Below are positions 1 through 8,071 of a DNA stretch of 21,808 bases, in pieces. The position numbers and the translations under genes are program-made. The notes beneath the pieces are model-generated. The model was not told the origin of the DNA, searched no databases, and saw only the letters and a list, made by a program, of their open reading frames with translations. The DNA comes from Oscillospiraceae bacterium (GTDB lineage Bacteria > Bacillota_A > Clostridia > Oscillospirales > Oscillospiraceae), in NCBI GenBank assembly GCA_017381835.1, contig JAFOBK010000226.1, positions 1 to 21,808 on the forward strand, in the 5' to 3' direction. Numbering within the stretch: the stretch's first letter is position 1; each line of letters begins with the position of its first letter.

Positions 1-206
1 GATGCAAAGGAGAAATCGGGCAGTTCTGCTGCTTCGGTTTCTTCTGCTGCATCAGCGGTTGCAACGATGATTTCGTCGCGAGTAATGACTTCAGGCTCGA
101 TAACGGGCTCGTTCTCGGTTGCGTGTGCATGGTTCATGGGAACCACAGACAGCAGCATAACGAATGCCAGCAGCAAGCTGAAGATACGCTTGGAAACGTT
201 TTTCAT
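1..206 (-). CDS. Secreted protein, N-terminal part only
   Basis: The 5' end of a gene that leaves the window on the left; 68 codons are visible. The start ATG is at 206-204, preceded by an AAGGAAGG ribosome-binding site. The protein begins MKNVSKRIFSLLLAFVMLLS and continues to a likely signal-peptidase site after HAHA (about residue 29), so it is exported. The visible mature part is acidic and Ala/Glu-rich, as in low-complexity linkers of surface proteins, and shows no recognisable domain. The signal peptide closely resembles that of the secreted protein at 1475-4303 (same KRI-SL-L-VML-S pattern and a terminal H-x-HA). The function is unknown because the body of the protein lies outside the window. 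Confidence 0.75.
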   Translation of the reverse strand, partial: MKNVSKRIFSLLLAFVMLLSVVPMNHAHATENEPVIEPEVITRDEIIVATADAAEETEAAELPDFSFA

Positions 207-226
207 TTTGCGTACTTCCTTCCTTA

Positions 227-278
227 ATACCTGATTGCATCAGGTATAATAATTGTAGTGCACCTGCAAACAGGTGCA
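227..278. promoter_or_regulatory. Two ACCTG/CAGGT dyads upstream of the secreted-protein gene
   Basis: Two perfect inverted repeats lie side by side. At 227-247 the arms are ATACCTGAT and ATCAGGTAT around TGC. At 259-278 the arms are TGCACCTG and CAGGTGCA around CAAA. Both contain ACCTG...CAGGT with different spacing. They cover the likely promoter and leader of the minus-strand gene starting at 206; a TACAAT -10-like hexamer (252-257 on the minus strand) sits between them. They could be an operator pair or RNA hairpins; the sequence alone does not decide. Confidence 0.5.
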
Positions 279-547
279 GATACCCGGATACATATTACCA
301 TACATAAGGAGATTCCGTCAAGGACAATTACGGCAATGTTTAGGAGAATTCCACAGTATATGCCAGTAAAAAACCTATTTTTTCTATTTCTTTGTAAGAT
401 TTTAACTGTTTTACCATTGATTTCCAACTGGTTTCCCGAACTTTTGATACTTTTTGTAATTTTTTGATATTTCTCAACGCCAGTTGAATTTTCGTCGCGG
501 TTCTGAGTCAAATCGGTGCGCTCTATGCCACGGATGCGCTTTTGTCC

Positions 548-576
548 TTGAAAAAGCACGGGTTTTATGATATTAT
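548..576 (+). promoter_or_regulatory. Sigma-A-type promoter for the sugar transferase gene
   Basis: TTGAAA (548-553), a 17-base spacer, then TATTAT (571-576), in an AT-rich tract. Transcription would start near 583, giving a leader of about 90 bases before the ATG at 672. Confidence 0.55.
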
Positions 577-671
577 ATAATATAATGTATAGAATGCGTT
601 GTTATACCTTTCTGTCGGGTTTCTCCCGCAAATCGAATTTTTATCACTTCCCTTCCGAAAGAGGTTTTTAT

Positions 672-1376
672 ATGCCCGCTCCCGCCCCTTCCGAAATCAA
701 AAATCTTCCCGAGCCGGATATTGATCTGGACGCGCTGCGGGAAGAGTTGATCAAAATCACCCGCGAAAAGCACCGATACTGGTTCTGGAAGCGTACTTTT
801 GATATTATCTTCAGCGCAATTTTCCTGCTGGTGTTCAGCCCCCTCTATCTGCTGCTGGCCCTGATCATCTTCCTGGACGATCCCCACGGCAGTCCCTTCT
901 ACACCCAAATGCGCATTGGCCGCAAAGGTCAGCCCTTCAAATTCTATAAATTCCGCAGCATGGTAGTCAACGCTGACGAGCTGAAAGCCTCTTTGATGGA
1001 TCAAAACGACAAAAAAGGCCCCGTCTTCAAGATTAAGGACGATCCCCGTGTTACCCGGGTAGGCCGCTTTATCCGCCGTACCAGTCTGGACGAGTTACCT
1101 CAGTTTTGGAATGTGCTTAAAGGCGATATGACCCTGGTGGGTCCTCGCCCCGCGCTGCCGGAAGAGGTGGCTCAGTACAACCGTTATCACAAGCTGCGCC
1201 AGCTGATCACCCCCGGTCTCACCTGCTACTGGCAGATCCAGCCTAACCGGGATGACATTCCCTTTGACGAATGGATTGCCATGGACATCCAGTACATCCG
1301 GGACAAAAGCTTCCTGCTGGATCTGAAGCTCATCCTTCTGACCGTCAAAGCCATGTTTGACAGTCAGGGGCACTAA
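672..1376 (+). CDS. Monotopic sugar-phosphate transferase (initiates polysaccharide assembly)
   Basis: A 234-residue member of the bacterial sugar transferase family (PglC/WcaJ catalytic type), which transfers a sugar 1-phosphate from a UDP-sugar to undecaprenyl phosphate at the cytoplasmic membrane. Visible features are a re-entrant hydrophobic segment (about 44-69), the RIGRKGQPFKFYKFRSM block (81-97), the catalytic Asp-Glu pair in SLDELPQ (D140, E141), GPRP (157-160) and the C-terminal PGLTCYWQ block. It is the short form, without the four-helix N-terminal domain of WbaP/WcaJ. I chose the ATG at 672 because an AGAGG lies just upstream; an in-frame ATG at 567 lacks a ribosome-binding site and adds 35 residues with no family similarity. 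It probably starts the glycan built by the minus-strand operon 5-14 kb away. The sugar is unknown. Confidence 0.92.
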   Translation: MPAPAPSEIKNLPEPDIDLDALREELIKITREKHRYWFWKRTFDIIFSAIFLLVFSPLYLLLALIIFLDDPHGSPFYTQMRIGRKGQPFKFYKFRSMVVNADELKASLMDQNDKKGPVFKIKDDPRVTRVGRFIRRTSLDELPQFWNVLKGDMTLVGPRPALPEEVAQYNRYHKLRQLITPGLTCYWQIQPNRDDIPFDEWIAMDIQYIRDKSFLLDLKLILLTVKAMFDSQGH

Positions 1377-1388
1377 CCGTGTTATCCA

Positions 1389-1416
1389 CCGTTTTTCAGG
1401 TATTGCCTGAAAGCGG
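1389..1416 (+). other. Imperfect hairpin between sugar transferase and transglutaminase-like gene
   Basis: CCGTTTTTCAGG (1389-1400) pairs with CCTGAAAGCGG (1406-1416) around TATTG with a single bulge. It is followed by an A-rich, not T-rich, sequence, so it is not a standard terminator for the plus strand. It may be an mRNA processing or stability element, or an operator. A weak promoter-like pair (TTGCCT 1403-1408, TATACA 1425-1430) overlaps it. Confidence 0.35.
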
Positions 1417-1474
1417 TAAAAATATATACAAGGATCTTAATTTTAAGAGACTGTAATAGAAAGTGGTGTGAAAA

Positions 1475-4303
1475 ATGAACGTAACCAAAAGAATTACCTC
1501 TCTGGTTCTGACCCTGGTCATGCTGTTCTCCCTGGCATGCACCGGCGTATGGACTCCCCATGTTCATGCAGAAGAACCTACCGCCCTGGATGATCTGAAA
1601 ATCGTCCATGTAAACCCCCTGTACGCTGATACCATCACCGAAGCAGATCTGGTAAAGCCCAACCCCAACCTGCTGTACGGTGACAATACCGACGGTGAGC
1701 ACTATTACGATACCGAAACCGCCGGTGAGATGATCCGTGACGATCTGGTAGCCCGCGATACCACCATTGTTGTAGATATCTACGGTGCATATACCTCTCA
1801 GGAAACCCTTGAGGATGATGCTGTTGACATGATCTATGATGTGCTGTCTACCGCTATGGTCCACACCGGCAATCCCACCGAAGGTGACTACATTCTTTGG
1901 CAGTATGCCGGTTTCGAGGCCGAAATGACCAATGCCTCCATCAATTCCAGTACCTCCACCCTCTACATGACCCTCACCTTCACCATGACTTACCATGCCA
2001 ACGCCGAGCAGGAAGCCGAGATGAATACCGCAGTTCCCAAGCTGCTGGGTGAGCTGAATGTAGCCGGCAAGGACGACTACACCAAGCTGAAGGCCATCTA
2101 CGACTACATCACCAGCAACGTTACTTATGATGAAGTCAATAAAAACAACGCTGACTACAAGCTGAAGCACTCCGCTTACGCTGCACTCATCAACAAGACC
2201 GCTGTCTGCCAGGGCTACGCTGTTCTGCTGTACCGTCTGGCACTGGAGCTGGGTGTGGACTGCCGCTTGATTCCCGGCAACGGCAACGGTGAAGCTCACG
2301 GCTGGAACATCGCAAAGGTTGGCAACCAGTACTACAATCTGGATTCCACTTGGGACGCAGGTCTGACTCCCGCCCAGTATCAGTGTTTCCTGGTAGGCTC
2401 CAAGAACTTTGCCAAGCATGTCCGCTGGGATAAGCCCGGCGAGCTGCCCACCGAGGAGAACTATAACTCCGCAGAATTCAACGCAAAGTACCCCATGTCT
2501 GAGTATGACTATGCTGTTGATTGCGAACACAACCACAGCGCCGCCATCACTACTCCCGCCACCTGCACCGAGAAGGGTATCAAGACCTTCACCTGCACCA
2601 AGTGCGGTGACAGCTACACTGAGGCCATTCCCTCCATTGGCCATAACTACGATAAGGTTTCCGTAGTCGCTCCTACCTGCGATGAGAAGGGTTATACCGC
2701 CCATACCTGCAGCAACTGCGGTGACTCCTATCAGGATACCCTGGTGCCCGCTACCGGTCATAGCTACGATGACGGTGTGATCACCAAGGCTTCCACCTGC
2801 GCCGAAGCCGGTGTGAAGACCTTCACCTGTTCTGTGTGTAAGTCCACCTACACAGAATCCCTGCCCACTTTGGATCATGTCTATGACAAGGTCGAAGTCA
2901 CTGCTCCCACCTGCACCGAGCAGGGTTATACCACCCATACCTGCAGTGCCTGCGGTGATTTTTACAAGGACACCCTGGTGTCCGCCACCGGTCATAACTA
3001 CGATGACGGTGTGATCACCACCCAGCCCACCTGCACCGAGGATGGCGTAGTAACCTACACCTGCACCAGTTGTACCTATGCTTACACCGAAGTCATTGAG
3101 ACCCTGGGTCATGCCTACGACGACGGTAAGGTGACCATGGAAGCTACCTGCACCGGCTACGGCACCCTGGTTCATACCTGCTCCCGCTGCGGCAGCACCA
3201 TCAACGCATATGTGGATCCTCTGGGTCACGCATACAAAGACGGTGAAGTCACCACCCAGCCCACCTGCACCAAGGAAGGTGTTATGACCTATCCCTGCAT
3301 CCGCGGCTGCGGCAACACCACCACCAGCACCATTCCCGTTTTGGAGCACACCCCCGACGAAGGTACTGTAACCCTGGCTCCCACCTGCACTGAGGAAGGT
3401 ACTTTGACCTGCAAGTGCACCATGTGCGGTGTAACCATTCTGAAGACCATTCCCGCAACCGGCCACGACTTCTCCACCGGCACCTGCCCCGGATGCAATG
3501 CCAAGGCCGTTGTGATTACTGCCGAGCCCAAGACTGCTTATGCTAAGATGGGTGAAATTGCAAAAGCAACCGTCACTGCTGAAGGCGAGGATCTGACCTA
3601 TCAGTGGTATATCCGCAATTCCGGCAAGGAAAAGTACTCCAAGTCCTCTGTGACCGGCCCCACTTACTCCTGCACCATGAGCGAAAAGTCCAAGGATCGC
3701 CGCGCACTGTGCATCATCAAGGATAAGTACGGCAATGAGGTTCAGTCCAAGACCATCGTAATCCGTGAATCCGTTTCTATCGTCACCGAGCCCAAGACCG
3801 CATATGCACAGAAGGGTGAAGTCGCAAAGGTTAAAATGGAAGTCACCGGTGATGGCCTGACCTATCAGTGGTATATCCGCAATGCCAACGAATCTGAGTA
3901 TCGTAAGTCCACTGTGACCAGCGCTACCTATTCCTGCAAGATGAGTGATGCATCCAAGGATCGCCGTGTGCTGTGCATCATCACCGATAAGTACGGCAAC
4001 AAGGTTCAGACCAAGACTGTTATCATTCGTATGGCCGCAACCATCACAGAGCAGCCCGTGTCCGTTACCGTAAAGAAGGGCGAAATGGCTGAGGCAACCG
4101 TAACCGCTGTCGGCGACGGTCTGTTCTATCAGTGGTACATCAAGAACAAGAATAGTGATAAGTTCGTTGAATCCTCTCTGTCCAGCGCAACCTATTATGC
4201 GACTATGAGCAAAAAGGTCAACGGCCGTCAGGCTTACTGCGTGATCAAGGATAAGTACGGCAATACCGTAACAACAGACATCATCACCCTCACCATGAAA
4301 TAA
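1475..4303 (+). CDS. Secreted transglutaminase-like protein with CxxC repeats and Ig-like domains
   Basis: 942 residues. A signal peptide (1-32, cut after HVHA) is followed by an unassigned domain (about 35-195) and a transglutaminase/protease-like core (about 200-295). The catalytic triad is readable: C245 in AVCQGYA, H275 in EAHGWN, D290 in YNLDSTWD. Then come eight repeats of 38-40 residues (355-678), each with TC, a CxxC pair and a closing GH or similar, and three Ig-like domains (about 680-765, 766-852, 853-942) sharing the YQWYI-N and DKYGN signatures. There is no LPxTG or other anchor, so cell association would depend on the repeats or Ig domains. The gene follows the sugar transferase after 98 bases and ends at a strong terminator. 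Transglutaminase-like cores in secreted bacterial proteins can be proteases or cross-linking enzymes; which applies here is unknown. It contains no TTA, CTA or TCA codons. Confidence 0.9.
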   Translation: MNVTKRITSLVLTLVMLFSLACTGVWTPHVHAEEPTALDDLKIVHVNPLYADTITEADLVKPNPNLLYGDNTDGEHYYDTETAGEMIRDDLVARDTTIVVDIYGAYTSQETLEDDAVDMIYDVLSTAMVHTGNPTEGDYILWQYAGFEAEMTNASINSSTSTLYMTLTFTMTYHANAEQEAEMNTAVPKLLGELNVAGKDDYTKLKAIYDYITSNVTYDEVNKNNADYKLKHSAYAALINKTAVCQGYAVLLYRLALELGVDCRLIPGNGNGEAHGWNIAKVGNQYYNLDSTWDAGLTPAQYQCFLVGSKNFAKHVRWDKPGELPTEENYNSAEFNAKYPMSEYDYAVDCEHNHSAAITTPATCTEKGIKTFTCTKCGDSYTEAIPSIGHNYDKVSVVAPTCDEKGYTAHTCSNCGDSYQDTLVPATGHSYDDGVITKASTCAEAGVKTFTCSVCKSTYTESLPTLDHVYDKVEVTAPTCTEQGYTTHTCSACGDFYKDTLVSATGHNYDDGVITTQPTCTEDGVVTYTCTSCTYAYTEVIETLGHAYDDGKVTMEATCTGYGTLVHTCSRCGSTINAYVDPLGHAYKDGEVTTQPTCTKEGVMTYPCIRGCGNTTTSTIPVLEHTPDEGTVTLAPTCTEEGTLTCKCTMCGVTILKTIPATGHDFSTGTCPGCNAKAVVITAEPKTAYAKMGEIAKATVTAEGEDLTYQWYIRNSGKEKYSKSSVTGPTYSCTMSEKSKDRRALCIIKDKYGNEVQSKTIVIRESVSIVTEPKTAYAQKGEVAKVKMEVTGDGLTYQWYIRNANESEYRKSTVTSATYSCKMSDASKDRRVLCIITDKYGNKVQTKTVIIRMAATITEQPVSVTVKKGEMAEATVTAVGDGLFYQWYIKNKNSDKFVESSLSSATYYATMSKKVNGRQAYCVIKDKYGNTVTTDIITLTMK
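2537..3508 (+). repeat. Eight in-frame tandem repeats of about 117 bp encoding CxxC modules
   Basis: The first Cys of successive units falls at residues 364, 402, 442, 480, 520, 559, 598 and 638, a period of 38-40 residues. Each unit has the pattern TC-x4-G-x5-C-x2-C (unit 7 has C-x3-C) and ends near GH-x-YD. Units 2+3 and 4+5 are most alike as pairs, suggesting duplication of a two-unit block of about 234 bp. Such units occur in many clostridial surface proteins; they may bind metal or form disulfides. Confidence 0.85.
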
Positions 4304-4326
4304 AGCCTTAGGTTCTACTTGAAAGC

Positions 4327-4360
4327 AAAAAAGAGACAGTCGAAAGACTGTCTCTTTTTT
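4327..4360. terminator. Bidirectional intrinsic terminator
   Basis: AAAAAAGAGACAGTC and its exact complement flank a GAAA tetraloop (15-bp stem including the A/T ends). The T-run on each strand lets it serve both the plus-strand gene ending at 4303 and the minus-strand ligase ending at 4395. Confidence 0.92.
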
Positions 4361-4394
4361 ATATATTATATAATGTATAAATAATGTATAATCC

Positions 4395-6128
4395 TTACAC
4401 CGCACGGTTGTCGTGGGCAGGCTGGGTCAGACCGATACGGTTGGTCTTAAAGTGCCAGTAAGGACGGGTGGGAACCTGGATGATCTTTGCAGGAACCATG
4501 TGCTCAGGCATAACCTTCTTTACCGCATCCCAGACGCTGTCTACGGTGTAACCATCTTTCAGCACCACATACAGATAGGGTACCAGGTAGCCGGGGTGGT
4601 CAATATTGGGATTATTCACAAAGAACTGATCTTCGATACCGGGGATGTTGGCATCTGCCAGCAGATTCTCCATGGGCAGGATATCCACATAGCCGCCGCC
4701 ATAGCGCTTATTATTGGCGCCGCGGCCCAGCACATACACATGACCTTCTTCGTCCATACGACCCATGTCACCCATGTGAAGCCAAATCTTGCCATCCTCA
4801 TGGATCTTCAGTGCCTTATCGGTAGCTTCCTTGGTATCGTAGCCTACCATAATGCCGGGGCCGGATACGCAGATCTCGCCGTTTTCACCGTAAGGCAGTT
4901 CCTGGGTGGTACCGGGCTTGCAGATAGTAACGGTTGTCAAAGGCATGGGGCAGCCCATATTGCAGTTGCCGGCGCCGCGCTTGGAAACATGGAAGGTCAA
5001 GTTGGAACCTGCTTCACTGGAGCCGTAACCGGTAGTGAAATTCAGCTTGCTGTTGTGCTTTGCCAGGAAGGCCTGCACACGCTGGATCTGGGTATTGTTA
5101 CAAGCTTCCGCACCTGCGCCGATGGCTGTCAAATGGGAAATATCGTAATCATCGGGGATACGCTTGCTGTTCATCAGGATCTCCAGGAACATGGGGATCA
5201 TGGGCCAGTTGTTGGGCTTATAGCGCATACACTCCAAATCCAAATCCTCAGGGGCAACCCAGGGATTCAGGATAAGCAATTTATTGGAAACCAAGGGCAG
5301 CAGAATCATGGACACCACAACCGCAACCAGTGCGGGAGGCAGAATGGTCACCATCCAGGTGGGGCGCTTATTGGCCTTGCCGCCATAGAAATTCATCTGA
5401 GACAAAACGCCAATGATAGTACGGGCAGAGTGAATGACCTGCTTGGAAGGGCCGGTGGAACCACTGGTGTAGCAGCGGAACAGAGGACGGTCAATATCAA
5501 TGGGTGCATCCACTTCCTTGATGTGGCTGCCCATTTCCAGGAACTCATCCCAGGTAATTACCAGGTCGCCGTGGGCACACTCATGGTCATAAAGGGTATA
5601 GAAATTATCCCGGATATAGTCGGGCATATTCCAGCGGTTGCAGGATCTCAGGGGGTTCAGCACAACCACCTTCTCCAGATCCGTTTCAGCAATGTAGGTT
5701 TTCAGTTCTGCCTGAGACAGGAAATCGTGGGCAATCAGGATTTTTGCGCCTGCCTTGCGGATCGCTTCCGCATTTTCATAGGGCTCATTGTCACGGATCA
5801 GCAGAGATGCGCCAATACGCTCTACCGCAATCAGCGTAGCCACAAACTCAGGAACGCTGCGCAGGAAAACGGGGATCTGATCACCTTCACCGCAGCCGAA
5901 TGCTTTCAGAGCTTTTGCAATGCGGGTAGACTCGGCAAAGATCTGTGCCCAAGTCACCTCGGTGCCATAGTAGTGGATCGCACTTACCTGATGTCCGGGC
6001 ATATTCTTCTGCAGGTACTGGGTCAGGGAGCACTCCGGCACCTGAATTTTCTTCAGGAAAAAGCCGGGATAATATTTCAACCAGGGCTTGTCAACACTGG
6101 GCTTTCCGGTAAGATTATTATTACTCAT
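4395..6128 (-). CDS. AMP-forming acyl/aminoacyl ligase (stand-alone paralogue of the DivIVA fusion)
   Basis: 577 residues, ANL superfamily (adenylates a carboxylic acid with ATP, then usually loads it on a thiol). Motifs seen: phosphate-binding YTSGSTGPSKQVIHS (220-234), GYGSSEAGS (367-375), the GD pair in HMGDMG (453-454), the hinge-region GRG block (468-470), and the C-terminal catalytic Lys in HFKTNR (K561). Start: ATG at 6128 with GGAGG nine bases upstream; longer in-frame starts have no ribosome-binding site. The protein is collinear with residues 150-710 of the 17379-19511 product and shares long identical blocks (TSGSTGPSKQVIHSA, LPPALVAV, MRYKPN, PMFLEILM, SEAGSNLTF), so the two are paralogues of unknown substrate. 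It is transcribed alone from an extended -10 promoter and converges on the secreted-protein gene. It has almost no TTA, CTA or TCA codons. Confidence 0.88.
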   Translation of the reverse strand: MSNNNLTGKPSVDKPWLKYYPGFFLKKIQVPECSLTQYLQKNMPGHQVSAIHYYGTEVTWAQIFAESTRIAKALKAFGCGEGDQIPVFLRSVPEFVATLIAVERIGASLLIRDNEPYENAEAIRKAGAKILIAHDFLSQAELKTYIAETDLEKVVVLNPLRSCNRWNMPDYIRDNFYTLYDHECAHGDLVITWDEFLEMGSHIKEVDAPIDIDRPLFRCYTSGSTGPSKQVIHSARTIIGVLSQMNFYGGKANKRPTWMVTILPPALVAVVVSMILLPLVSNKLLILNPWVAPEDLDLECMRYKPNNWPMIPMFLEILMNSKRIPDDYDISHLTAIGAGAEACNNTQIQRVQAFLAKHNSKLNFTTGYGSSEAGSNLTFHVSKRGAGNCNMGCPMPLTTVTICKPGTTQELPYGENGEICVSGPGIMVGYDTKEATDKALKIHEDGKIWLHMGDMGRMDEEGHVYVLGRGANNKRYGGGYVDILPMENLLADANIPGIEDQFFVNNPNIDHPGYLVPYLYVVLKDGYTVDSVWDAVKKVMPEHMVPAKIIQVPTRPYWHFKTNRIGLTQPAHDNRAV

Positions 6129-6160
6129 TTCATACATCCTCCACAAAACATAACGGACGT

Positions 6161-6169
6161 ATTGTAGCA
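6161..6169 (-). promoter_or_regulatory. Extended -10 promoter of the stand-alone ligase
   Basis: On the minus strand TGC-TACAAT lies 32 bases upstream of the ATG at 6128, giving a short leader of about 26 bases. No good -35 is visible. Upstream DNA (to about 6290) is AT-rich and carries a 9-bp inverted repeat, ATTTCTTGA (6215-6223) and TCAAGAAAT (6249-6257), 25 bases apart. Confidence 0.5.
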
Positions 6170-6295
6170 CATTCAATTTCAAACTGCACGAGATATATAT
6201 TGACAATATTAACCATTTCTTGAATCACTTCATTCATGTAATTTTTCATCAAGAAATTCTTAGATAATCGTTGCAATATCACATTTTTCAAAACA

Positions 6296-6326
6296 AAAAG
6301 CGGTCTGGTTTTATCAGACCGCTTTT
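6296..6326 (-). terminator. Intrinsic terminator of the polysaccharide operon
   Basis: AAAAGCGGTCTG (6296-6307) and its exact complement (6315-6326) enclose a seven-base loop: a 12-bp stem with T-rich sequence following on the minus strand. It lies 36 bases past the stop codon of the carrier-protein gene, the last gene of the operon. Confidence 0.88.
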
Positions 6327-6362
6327 ATTCTTGAATGAATATTGATTTTTTCGAAATCATTG

Positions 6363-6608
6363 TCAATTCCGCTGAACAGCCTGAGCCACAACCTGGCACA
6401 ACTGCCCCACCGTTGCCACATCCCGCAGCTCAGAAACCGGCAGTTCAATTGCGAATGCATCCTCCAGATCGGAGACCAGCAGCATAACCTCCACAGAGGA
6501 TAGGCCCATTTGTGTAATCAGATGCAAATCGTCCCTGAGTTCCAGTTCTGTTTCCGTAGAAAATCGGATCACGCGGTAAATCTCAGCATTCAATTGTTCC
6601 TTCGTCAT
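6363..6608 (-). CDS. Acyl carrier protein
   Basis: 81-residue acidic helical protein of the size of ACP/DltC. The phosphopantetheine site is MGLSSVEVM; S38 aligns with the modified Ser of the DSL motif in standard ACPs, although the preceding Asp is Ser here. The start at 6608 overlaps the end of the upstream ligase gene by 26 bases, implying coupled translation and a dedicated partnership. In context it is the carrier loaded by the ligase at 6583-8061 and could hand its acyl or aminoacyl group to the membrane acyltransferase two genes upstream. A carrier for a peptidyl or fatty-acid pathway is possible, but no such enzymes are nearby. It is the last gene of the operon. Confidence 0.88.
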   Translation of the reverse strand: MTKEQLNAEIYRVIRFSTETELELRDDLHLITQMGLSSVEVMLLVSDLEDAFAIELPVSELRDVATVGQLCQVVAQAVQRN

Positions 6609-8061
6609 TGTCTTTCACTCCCAGCACGCTGCGTCGAATTGTCTTTCCGATCTCTGTCTTAGCAAAGGGTTTCTCCAAAAAACGCAGCTTCTGCACCTGC
6701 TTATAGTAAGGAACGCTGCGATTATAGTCTTGCACAAATTCTCGGATCTGCTGATGTGCTTCTTCCATGCCATAGATTGCAGCACAGATCAAATTTTCTT
6801 CCAGGCCAACCATAATCTCTTCCACACCGGGACATTGCTGCAGCACCGATTCAATCTCCTCGGGGCTCACATTTTCTCCATTGGCCAGAATGATTACATT
6901 TTTCTTTCTGCCTGTCAGATACAGATAGCCGTCTTCATCCTGACGGCACAAATCTCCTGTAGCATACCAGCCATTTTGCAGCACCTGAGCAGTTGCCTCC
7001 GGATCTTTATAATAGCCCATCATAACCGAGGGACTTTTCAGCCAAAGCTCTCCATCCAGAATTTTTGTTTCAATTTCCTCGCAAGGTTTACCGATGGTGT
7101 CCCGGCATTCTTCCGTCATCTCCCAGTCAAAGCCCAGGCCGCCGGCTTCTGTAGCGCCATAGCTTTGCAGGAGGCGAATGTTCCGCTCATGGAAAAAGCG
7201 GATGGCATCCGGTAGAAAACGGGCACCGCCGCAACCCAAAAGCTGCAGATTCCAGCCCAATGCCACACCGTTGGGACCGGCATTTTTCAGCTTCTTCATC
7301 AGTACCTGGATAATGGAGGGCACTGCCAGCATATAGTCCGGCTGCATGCCGGCAAGGTAGCGATACAGATGTTTCATCTCCTGGCCCAGGCAAACCATCG
7401 CGCCCAAATACCAGGTGTTCAGCACCGAGGCAATGCCAGCAATATGATGCAGCGGCAAAATCGCCAGCTGGGCATTAAAGGATTTTCCGATCACCCGATG
7501 GCACACACCGGCAATCATTGCGCCATGGGAGAGCATAACCGCCTTTGCCCGGGCAGTGGTTCCGGAGGTAAAAAGCATGCAGGCGGGGTCCTCTCTGCCG
7601 GGTTCTCTGCCATGTGTTTCCTCACAAGGAATTACCACATCCGGCAGTTGATCCAGGCACAGCGCTGTCACATTCCCCTCACCCAATGCTTCTTCCACCA
7701 CAGCTTCGAGGCTCCGGTCGTAACATACGCAGGCCACATCTGCCCACTCCATTCGCTGAGCCAGCTCCCGGCTGTTCAGGTCCGTGCTCAGCAGAACAGC
7801 CACACCGCCCACCTTGCAAACGGCACAAAAAGCAGCCAGCCACTGCACCCGATTGGCACCCATGACAGCAATATGACACCCGCAAAGATTTCGCTGTGCC
7901 ATAATCGCCGCCATACGCTCTACCTGCTCCAGGAAGCCTCCAGCCGTCAGGGTCTGTACGCAGTCCCCATCCATATATTTCAAAATAACCTGCTGACCGT
8001 TTTCCTTCCAAAGCTCAGAAAACAGCCGGTTCAGGTTGGGAATTTCCGTAAATTCACACAT
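6583..8061 (-). CDS. AMP-forming ligase that likely loads the adjacent carrier protein
   Basis: 492 residues, ANL superfamily, of ordinary acyl-CoA synthetase/DltA-like size. Motifs: FTSGTTARAKAVMLSH (164-179; the usual G-R-P-K part reads A-R-A-K), SYGATEAGG (300-308), YATGDL (366-371), the hinge block GRKKNVIILANGENVSPEE (384-402), and catalytic K473 in IGKTIRR. It is only distantly related to the other two ligases in the window. Start ATG 8061 with AAGGAA eight bases upstream. It lies 10 bases after the acyltransferase gene and overlaps the carrier-protein gene, so ligase, carrier and acyltransferase form a cassette like DltA/DltC/DltB in logic. The activated acid is unknown. Confidence 0.87.
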   Translation of the reverse strand: MCEFTEIPNLNRLFSELWKENGQQVILKYMDGDCVQTLTAGGFLEQVERMAAIMAQRNLCGCHIAVMGANRVQWLAAFCAVCKVGGVAVLLSTDLNSRELAQRMEWADVACVCYDRSLEAVVEEALGEGNVTALCLDQLPDVVIPCEETHGREPGREDPACMLFTSGTTARAKAVMLSHGAMIAGVCHRVIGKSFNAQLAILPLHHIAGIASVLNTWYLGAMVCLGQEMKHLYRYLAGMQPDYMLAVPSIIQVLMKKLKNAGPNGVALGWNLQLLGCGGARFLPDAIRFFHERNIRLLQSYGATEAGGLGFDWEMTEECRDTIGKPCEEIETKILDGELWLKSPSVMMGYYKDPEATAQVLQNGWYATGDLCRQDEDGYLYLTGRKKNVIILANGENVSPEEIESVLQQCPGVEEIMVGLEENLICAAIYGMEEAHQQIREFVQDYNRSVPYYKQVQKLRFLEKPFAKTEIGKTIRRSVLGVKDNDEGTIEC

Positions 8062-8071
8062 ATAAATTTCC

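Larger units (their letters stand above)
207..671. other. Divergent intergenic region
   Basis: 465 bases between the divergent secreted-protein gene and the sugar transferase. It holds two dyads near the minus-strand start (227-278) and a sigma-A-type promoter for the plus strand (548-576). Between about 290 and 540 the DNA is AT-rich; the open frames on both strands there have no ribosome-binding site and no recognisable protein, so I call no gene. Confidence 0.6.

Noticed and set aside
224..559. Open frames of 111 (minus) and 69 (plus, 258-467) codons
   Set aside because: AT-rich intergenic DNA, no ribosome-binding sites, no similarity to any family I know.
1494..1537. Lipoprotein signal in the transglutaminase-like protein
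   Set aside because: The sequence around SLAC lacks a hydrophobic residue at -3, and a good signal peptidase I site follows at HVHA.
2537..3508. CRISPR-like array
   Set aside because: The 117-bp repeats are in frame, diverged and encode a protein module; there are no spacers.
1382..4405. A 1007-codon open frame on the minus strand
   Set aside because: It is in codon register with the secreted protein gene on the plus strand, which has a signal peptide, catalytic triad and repeats. The minus-strand product is low-complexity Gly/Ala/Val without any domain.
4413..6167. A 584-codon open frame on the plus strand
   Set aside because: Antisense to the stand-alone ligase and in register with it; no recognisable protein.
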